From positions 14,150,501 to 14,214,500 of the forward strand of contig CM032133.1 of NCBI GenBank assembly GCA_018894105.1: DNA of 64,000 nt, in the 5' to 3' direction. Positions within the stretch are counted from its first letter, which is position 1. Each line of letters opens with the position of its first letter. The stretch comes from Jacaranda mimosifolia. Its lineage: Eukaryota; Streptophyta; Magnoliopsida; Lamiales; Bignoniaceae. Below, one piece after another: positions 57,201 through 64,000 of this stretch. A program made the position numbers and the translations under genes. Under the pieces are notes generated by a model that searched no databases, was not told where the DNA came from, and saw only the letters and a program-made list of their open reading frames with translations.

Positions 57201-59181
57201 TGTTGGAATAGTGCCCGGCAAGCCAATTATATTGGCCTTGTAAAAGCTATTTCCTTGTATAACAATTTTGATTGAATGATATTTTTTATATGGCTATCTT
57301 CATCTTATGCTCTTTATTACTTAACTTGCGTTTGGATGAAGCCCCTAAGTCACTTATGACTATGGGACTTGGTTCGATGACCATGGAACAAATTTCACAC
57401 AGTTGTGATCTTAGTGGGTGCTTGTTAGAGAACAAGGCACTGAGACCCACCGGAGAACCCACTAGATAACCATAGTGGCAAGTCTTCAGCTTACGTTGGT
57501 GCATATTATTAGTTCTCTGACCTGAGGATTCATGGTAACCTTATATCTAGTTCTCATGCTTTGACTCTTCATTGACCACTTAGCGGGTCTTTTGAGTTGA
57601 GGTTGGGTATGAGCTACTTGGCATGGAGGTTCGTGAGATCCGAGATAGAATCCGACTCCTTGCTTTTGAGAAGGGCGAATGCATCTCCTATATATTCTAT
57701 AATGATCGATTCCAAGAAATTCTTACGCAAGGTAGTGTGATAATTTGGAAAAGGAGTTTTCCAAATATGAGGTCACACAAGAGAATCGAACATTGAGAAT
57801 AGAAGCATAGTATCGATGCTATTAGGGAGCCGAAAAATATCTTGCCATATGCCTCTTTCGGCATGGAGATTGAGTACTCTTCAATTAATGAGATTAATTG
57901 AATTGAGTCGATTAGTTTAAAAGTGTTTTAAACTAAATTGAATATATGATATTCAAAAGTCAAAAGGAGTTGTGAGCCCCTGTCCAATGAATGGTAGAAC
58001 CTATTGGGTCACACACAAAAGCCAATTAGCTTCCTATTTGATGGAGAAAAGGTTTTCTAGGTGTTAGAAAAAGTCTCCTAGTGGACCCATTTTGAGGTGC
58101 CAATTTTGAAGACGACTTTGGCTTGATTAATTTAAGCGTTAAATTAATCAATTAATTGAAGGAGTTAAATTAGACCAATAATTAAGGAGTTAATTATTTG
58201 GTGTCAATATGACCATCAATTGGTCAATTTAACTTAAAAGTTAAGTTAACAAAATTCAAGCTCAAGAGTTAAGCTTATTTGATTTAAAAGTTAAGTCAAA
58301 AGTTAATTAATTAAATTAAAGTGTTTAATTTAATTAATAGGGATAGCACATTTTGGAGGAAAAATTCAAATGAAATGTTCATTTGAATTAGCATTTTAAT
58401 TAACTTGAAATTAGATTTCAAATGTAATTAAAATGCAAGTGAAATTCAAATTAGATTTGAATTTACATTTGCCACTTTGGCAAATGCAAGTTGGCCGCCC
58501 CTTCTCGTCATGGGAGGTGTGATGCCACCTTGGCATCACACTTTCCAGCCTCTATATATAGATATAGAGAGAGAGGATTGGTTATTATGTCAAAAGGTGT
58601 GAAGAATTAGATTCTCCACCATTCCCTCCAAAATCCTTGTAAGCATTGTATTCATGTGTTGAAAGCTTTGCTTTTTCTTCTTCTTCTTCCCTACCAAAAT
58701 CAGCCTCCACCATAGCTAATCTCTGGCCTTATTCTAGCTTATAGGCTAAAGATTTTGGAAGATCTATTTGGTGTGTGGATCATATCAATAGAGGCAAACT
58801 ACTTTGTTTGTTACGGTTTGGAGATCCACTGCATAGAGTCTGATTTGGCGATTTTCTCCAAGGATATCCAGAAAGATTTTTAGTCTGAATTTTTTACTGA
58901 GAGTTCCCCAAGGTGTTGATCAGCTCGAGTAATTTTTTTCGTGATTTTTGGAGGTGATTTGATGGGGGCAAAAAATCGCCTTCTCTTTTGCTGCGCATTT
59001 TTTGGCAGTTTTTGGATAGGTGAAGAGTTCACCTCATTCTCCTTGGATTTTGCCATTTCAAGCTAACACTCTATCTTAATCTGAATCTCAAGAATGATTT
59101 GATCTTAGTTAGCATGTAAGCACTAGTTTATTGAACTTTTGAAGTTTTTATAATTGGATCATAGTGTTTTATTAGCTTTCA
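57201..59181 (+). mobile_element. Copia solo LTR, same family as 9895-21109
   Basis: 1,981 bp starting TGTTGGAATAGTGCC and ending agctttca. It is flanked by a perfect 5-bp duplication ATAAC (57196-57200 and 59182-59186). It is collinear with the copia 5' LTR, including the middle TTAA-rich repeat block (58120-58340) that the other element's 3' LTR has lost. The last ~250 bp are diverged. No PBS or internal sequence follows, so it is a solo LTR. Frames around 57272-57504 are LTR chance frames. Confidence 0.88.
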
Positions 59182-59186
59182 ATAAC

Positions 59187-59467
59187 TTAAATTAATTAAA
59201 TAAGTAAAAGAGCCGAAAAGCTCAAAGACAAGTGAAGCCCACGAAGAAGGGTAGAAAAAATCTAATGGGCTTAAGACTATCAAGACAAAAACAAATCATT
59301 CACAAAAGAACCTCGAACTTCCAGAACTTTCAAGAAATAAAGATCTTTATGCATGCATTTCAAAGGAAAAGAACTAACGAACCGTTGTCCATTAGGAAGG
59401 ACCTCATTCCATTTCCATGTAGCATTATTTTGGCACTGTCTGTGGGAAATTCAAGAATGAAGTAAGG
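59187..59467 (+). mobile_element. Tat-like LTR end and leader, second copy
   Basis: It ends with 'attttggcactgtctgtggg' at about 59427-59447, a decayed form of the TTTGGCGCCGTCTGTGGG phrase that follows the 5' LTR in many plant gypsy elements. Gag begins 20 bases later. The LTR start is not visible because the copia solo LTR is inserted upstream. Confidence 0.6.
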
Positions 59468-59806
59468 ATGTTGAGGACACAAACGAGATTTGGAGCTCGT
59501 GACTTTAGCAACCAGGTAGCCCTGACGTTAGCGGATATGGAGAGTTACCAACACATAGTACCACCGTGCTTGATATTGGAGCTAGCTCCAAATGAGCTTA
59601 TTACACCAAAAGATATGCTCACACTCAAGCATCACACCTTGGAGAACCTAGTTGCTATTAACTTGGAGATATTAGCAAGTCTACTGAAAAGTGTCACTAC
59701 TCAAGTTCATGCCAATGCGGGCGCCCAGCACATGGAGAGGCCAGAACAATTCTGCTATTGGAATTGGGGGACTTCATCCTCCAGAGTAGACCACCTAGAA
59801 AATTGA
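59468..59806 (+). pseudogene. Tat-like gag N-terminal remnant
   Basis: A 112-codon frame begins MLRTQTRFGARDFSNQVA right after the leader phrase, in the position of gag. It is rich in Leu/Glu, with HTLENLVAINLEILASLL like the coiled N-terminal part of such gags. No capsid core motif is seen after it, and the sequence jumps to an RNase H-like shard near 59955. The assignment rests on position rather than a diagnostic motif. Confidence 0.55.
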
Positions 59807-59954
59807 TCCTAGATAAGGTGTTGCCTCTCCTCTTCCTTTCCTGCAATCTGACTTACACTTCTTACTTCAAGAGGATTCCCTCCTGGCCATCGTCTGTTGT
59901 GATGGAATATGGACTCGCTCATTGAAACTCTTATATGCAAAAGAAATTGGGGAC

Positions 59955-60045
59955 TCATACTTACTTGCAATCGTCCATGAGGCTAATAAGTACGAAGCAT
60001 ATGACTAAATGAGTAGCCTAAGCAATGAACTAGAAGGCCATGAAC
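59955..60045 (+). pseudogene. RNase H-like shard (Tat-type)
   Basis: The translation LAIVHEANKYEAYD*MSSLS and then NELE mirrors the RNase H phrase 'F...EATNNEAEYEALI.GMSLAKELE' found in Tat-type pol. A stop interrupts it. It lies before gag C-terminal sequence (60950), so the element is rearranged. Confidence 0.55.
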
Positions 60046-60900
60046 GCAGCCCTCTTTGAGCATCCATCACTTATATGCTATTTACCATTCTTATAATAGA
60101 GATTCTAACTGAACTATGATAGCAAAGGCTCATCCAACATCCATCTTAAGGCAAATAGGGACCCAATGAAGTGAAGATTGGGCAAGTGGTGTAGTTTCCA
60201 CCGTAGCAACGTACACATTATAGAATAATGCGAATGTTTAAGAAATAAGATCTAGAAGTTAATCTAGGACAGGGTACCTTAAAGAGTATAGGCACAGGGG
60301 CTAGGCCAACCTGAAGAGGCGCCAACTACTGGAGAGAGCAAACCTCGTTGGTAATAGCTTGATGAACATTTGAGGTTTAAAAATAAGCAGTATCTATCTT
60401 ATCGGAATTATCTCTACACTACTAGGGTATTCTCAAAGCTCTAAGAAGGACTGGCCAATGGAGGTGATGCTAATACTAAAAAGGTGCTGACACAAGTATG
60501 TGCATGCAAGCCCATGTCATTTACCTTATATTAGTAGACTTTGAAGCTTGACCCTCGATGTCTAATGCTGCTAGATAGGATCCAAGGTACTAAGGCCTCA
60601 ACAGTCCTTAGTCTGCAACCCTTCTATGGCTTGAAAGAAATTACACGCTCATAAGAACAAATGAGATAGGAAATACGAAATGATAACCCCCCTCCTAAGA
60701 ATGTTGGTAATCATAGGGGCACAAGAAGTAAGAGCCAACCTTAGCAAATGATGGATTGTTGACACACGATACACCAGATGGGAACACTCTAGTTTACATC
60801 CTTTACAACTAAAAAGGCATAGATATTCCAGGTTGCCACATTGTAGGGTATAATTGGATACCCCTCCCAATAGTTGAAAGGTGGGAACTCCCAAAGTACT
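60046..60900. other. Scrambled Tat-like internal DNA
   Basis: No frame of substance on the plus strand. The minus-strand frame at 60649-61083 overlaps recognisable plus-strand gag sequence and is therefore a shadow. Confidence 0.4.
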
Positions 60901-60929
60901 GTAATTTCCATAACTCTGTAGGCATACCA

Positions 60930-61130
60930 TAAAGGAAAAATGGAACTTGAGAGACAAAATCGAAGTGTTGATCCAACAATGGTACCTCAGTGAATATGCA
61001 GAGGAGCAAAGAAACTCCTTTAAAGAACAGTCACAAATTAGAAGAAAAGAAGAACCTTGGGAGTCTACCCAACAAGCATCCACACCAATAATTGGAACTA
61101 TGCATTGCCTACAAACATGACACTGGTCCC
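60930..61130 (+). pseudogene. Tat-like gag C-terminal remnant
   Basis: It reads NLRDKIEVLIQQWYLSEYAE and then EEQRNSFKEQ. This matches the segment just after the gag zinc knuckle in Tat elements ('C..LRD.IE.LI..G.L..Y'). Further on, 'PIIGTMHCLQT' stands where those elements have 'TI.GG'. It is frameshifted upstream. Confidence 0.68.
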
Positions 61131-61439
61131 TCTAATAGGAGTTGTCAGAACAACTCAAGAAGTACTGCTTGGTGTTCAATCTAAAACACCATCACATTGA
61201 AGAGCATCAAATGTCCTTCTATGAGGACTAGCAAGATGAAAGTATTACATGAAATCATGGAGGAAACAGAATGCGCCAACATACTCCAAAATTAGGCTAT
61301 CACCAACGCTCGCCCTAAGAGACCATGCTCATTGCTGCTTGGACGCACAACCTGTTGCACCCTTTATCATTTTGCTCATTCTATAGTTTTTATTTTATTT
61401 TTAATCATTATTAAATTTATGCCTTGATTTGAATAAAGT

Positions 61440-61935
61440 TTACCCACTCAGAAGGGATCCCCTTTTTTATTGATGCTTTCTTGACTAAATATATATTCTT
61501 AACGTTTTAGTGTATTTTCTCATACCTTTGGCCTTTTTCACGATTGCACACCCTTCTCCTAAGTGCACTTAGAGACCTTCTGATGTGAACCTTCTATAAG
61601 CCTTCCTAGAGGCACGTGGTAGCTACCTATCATAATCCTACTATACGGCCTACCAAGGGCAAGTAGTCACCGATATAAATTCACTATATGCCTTCCGAGA
61701 GGCATGTGGTAGCCACTTTGAAAAAACCTATTAAAGGCCTTTAGGGAGACACTCAATACTCTCCTTAGAAAACCCACTAAAGGTCCTTTGGGAGATATGT
61801 GGTACTCTCTCTAAAAAAAAAACCCACAATAAGCCCTCCTGAAGGCATGTGGTAGCCACTCTAAGAAAGATCTACTATACGACCTTAAGGAAGGCACCCA
61901 ACAACTAAGCAAAGAAGCCCACCTTGAATCATCTC
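61440..61935 (+). repeat. Tat 3' noncoding region with tandem repeats, second copy
   Basis: The lead-in (61470-61555) matches 5510-5600. Six or so imperfect units of 50-70 bp then carry 'gaggcatgtggtagccactt' and 'aaaaacccactaaaggcc' words. It is homologous to 5560-5905. Confidence 0.72.
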
Positions 61936-62975
61936 GAGAGAAAGGTGGCAATATCACAAGACTAAGGAAAAAGAAAAATCCTCTAAGTCAAGCAACTCTC
62001 TAATCTACTGCATGCTCAGGAGACATATGGAAAATTCCACTTTAACTCGATGCTTAAGCTTCAACTTCAAATTGCCACATAATTAATGCTTAAGATTAAC
62101 TCCTTACCTTTCGAGTGTTCTGCCTTATTAAGTTAACAATGACCCTCCTAAAAGACATACTGTGAAATTTGAATAAAAAAGAGGCACTCCTTAGAACAAT
62201 TATGTCATATATTGTGCTCACATCAATGATAATCATTGGAAACTCATATAATTGACTAATTACGTATATGACTCCATAAAAGATTTCACTAAGTCTTTAA
62301 ACAAATGTTAAGAGCTTAGCACCCTCAATAAATTTGGGAGAGATCTGGGTGTTATCATTATTGATTAATGAGTGCTCTAGTGCGAGCACCCACTAAGCCC
62401 CAAAAGGGCACTCGAGATGGACCATTTGAAACTTCTTAATTTTAATTTTTTGATATTTCAGTGTTGCAGTTCAAATGAAGTTTCTACTGTTAATTTTTCT
62501 AATGACAAATTTAAATTGAATTACATAATTGGGAATTTTCTAAAAGAATATTAATTAAATAATATATATATATATATATATATATAAGTGACCATTCATA
62601 ATTCAATAATTATGCCTTTCTAATAATTGTAAAAAATAAATAAAAGAAGCAGTTGTGCCTTTCTAGAATGAATATTTGATTTTCTAGTAAAGGTGACTCT
62701 TTATCAAGACAATTGTATTCTTCTATAGAAGAATGTGATGTTTAGGAAGGATGTTTCAAATTTCATACAGTTCATGTCATAAGAAAGATATTTTCATATT
62801 TCAAACTCTCTTACACATTTTTCCACTAACATTTGTTTTTAAAAGGTTTACTAATATAAATATTCTAAATTATTCTTGAAATATTTTAAATGATTTTTTT
62901 ATATTGTAAAATTTATTTGTCACAAAGTTTGAGAACAAACAGCCATCTATTATTTTGCTTTGGTCACATACAAAT

Positions 62976-63006
<31 letters not shown>

Positions 63007-63402
63007 ATATTGGTGTCAATCTAGTTTAGCCTTTTCACTATTCAAGTTTGATAAATCATAATTAATAAAGAAGATAGGGGCATTTTAACGGACACAGAAT
63101 AAGAGATCAGGCATTTGTACATGAAGAAGAGTAGGCTCAAGCTAAAGGCGAGAGATCCATTTTATTAATAGAGAAGTCAGAAAAGTGGTATAGCGAGAAT
63201 GATAGAACTTTTTCTTATATAATAAGTATGAGAAAGCTCCAACTCTCCAAAAGAGTACGCTTTTGCAAGACATTAATCATTTAATTCAAAGATAGCTTTT
63301 TCAAATTCAAGAGTGGCGGGATGCTAAAGAAAAGAGTAAGGCTAAAAGAGCGCTTATTTCGACAACAGGATAGGCATAATAAAGGTAATCCAGCATGCGG
63401 CT
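61936..63402. other. Unassigned DNA, possible Tat PPT/LTR edge at 62330
   Basis: Near 62331-62349, 'tttgggagagatctggg' followed by TGTTATCA could be a polypurine tract and LTR start, but no matching 5' LTR is in view. A (TA)n run lies at 62562-62586 and an AATAA-type run at 62979-63008. 63070-63400 is less AT-rich, with words not seen elsewhere here. Confidence 0.35.
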
Positions 63403-63650
63403 GGTGCTTTACTATCAAGAGCTCTAAAAGCAACCTTAACCTATTCCTGATTGGCTTGAAAATGTCTTAGGAACATCTAAACTATATCTGTTACTTTTGC
63501 AGTCCAACTATACTAGTTGTCCTACGGTGCTTTGCTATCAAGAGCTCTTAAAGCAACCTTCTCCAATTCCTCATTGGCTTGAAAAACTCTTAGGAACATC
63601 TAAACTATATTGATTACTTCTATAATACAATGATACTAGTGTCCTTACTA
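63403..63650. repeat. 123-bp tandem duplication
   Basis: Two units start 'ggtgctttactatcaagagc' (63403) and 'ggtgctttgctatcaagagc' (63526). They stay similar through 'aggaacatctaaactatat' and 'atactagt'. By eye the identity is about 85%, so the duplication is old. No coding sense was found. Confidence 0.85.
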
Positions 63651-64000
63651 CGCATTCTTCTTCAATTGATATTAGTACCATACCTTATCTAAGTGTTGCT
63701 AGGTTTAACTCCTTGAGCCCACTCAATCCCCTTTTTTTTTTTCCCCATGCTAGTCTAGTCTAAAACTAGGTACTTCACTTTTGTGTTCAATTTCCTAGTT
63801 TGGACATAAGTTTAAAATTTACCTAATATTATTTTTTTTGCTTGGATAGAAATTTAGAGTTCTTCTTTTGAGTTCTTACTAGTGAGTGAAGCATTAGCCA
63901 AGAGTGAATTTCCTAGGAGAGATGAACCTCCCTTCTTTCTTAGTGGCTCTATTCATTTCCACCTTCAGTAGTAGCTATTTCTCTCTTCTTTCAGGCTTTT
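63651..64000. other. Unassigned stretch to window end
   Basis: Pyrimidine-rich patches (63729-63745 poly-T) and no coding or element signal. Confidence 0.4.

Noticed and set aside
60649..61083. 144-codon minus-strand open reading frame
   Set aside because: Overlaps recognisable plus-strand Tat-like gag sequence. The minus frame is its shadow and has no domain.
1..64000. A novel defence system, gene cluster or operon
   Set aside because: No intact coding genes, no co-directional clusters, and all conserved protein motifs belong to retrotransposon gag/pol.

Overview
This window looks like nuclear DNA of a flowering plant, probably a eudicot. It is strongly AT-rich and has no long open reading frames. 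It contains the usual plant transposable-element lineages: Ty3/gypsy Tekay/Del-like and Tat-like, Ty1/copia, hAT, CACTA and Helitron-like. I found no convincing host gene, tRNA, rRNA or organised operon. The window reads as nested, decayed transposons, as expected in pericentromeric or other gene-poor heterochromatin. Nearly every listed open reading frame is a chance frame in LTRs or repeats, or a shard of a dead pol or gag gene.

Layout, left to right. 1-5.9 kb: remnants of a Tat-like gypsy element (leader near 0.45 kb, integrase at 4.5-5.3 kb, 3' noncoding repeats), with a non-autonomous hAT element (2820-3591) alongside. 6.2-8.13 kb: a truncated Tekay-type LTR (T1). 8.25-22.19 kb: a Helitron-like element (H1, minus strand) split by an 11.2 kb copia element (9895-21109, target duplication TTTTA). 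The gag-protease-integrase part of the copia element is replaced by a minus-strand Tekay fragment (T2). 22.2-25.06 kb: Tekay solo LTR T3. 25.9-29.7 kb: Tekay solo LTR T4 with a large 54-bp minisatellite. 30.8-33.5 kb: second Helitron-like copy H2. 33.5-37.5 kb: element X1, split by Tekay solo LTR T5 (AGATT duplication). 37.7-39.1 kb: rearranged mini-Tekay T6. 39.8-40.2 kb: two H-family ends tail to tail. 40.6-49.76 kb: element X2, split by T7, the only Tekay copy with both LTRs plus PBS, gag, zinc knuckle, RT shard and PPT (minus strand, 40992-49177). 50.06-56.45 kb: Helitron-like copy H3, interrupted by a hAT element (50102-50932, CGTGCTAT duplication), Tekay solo LTR T8 (51058-54097, TAAAA duplication) and a CACTA-type MITE (54298-54611). 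57.2-59.18 kb: copia solo LTR (ATAAC duplication). 59.19-62.35 kb: second Tat-like remnant, then unassigned DNA with a 123-bp tandem duplication.

No genes act together here. The informative content is element boundaries, target duplications and insertion order. The most unusual signals are a 17-bp dyad kept in all nine Tekay LTR copies; a quasi-palindromic LTR motif amplified from a few to about 17 copies; the copia/Tekay chimera; long terminal inverted repeats on an element that also has a Helitron-like 3' end; and a strong hairpin in the copia leader. I found no previously undescribed functional system. All percentages and alignments are by eye.
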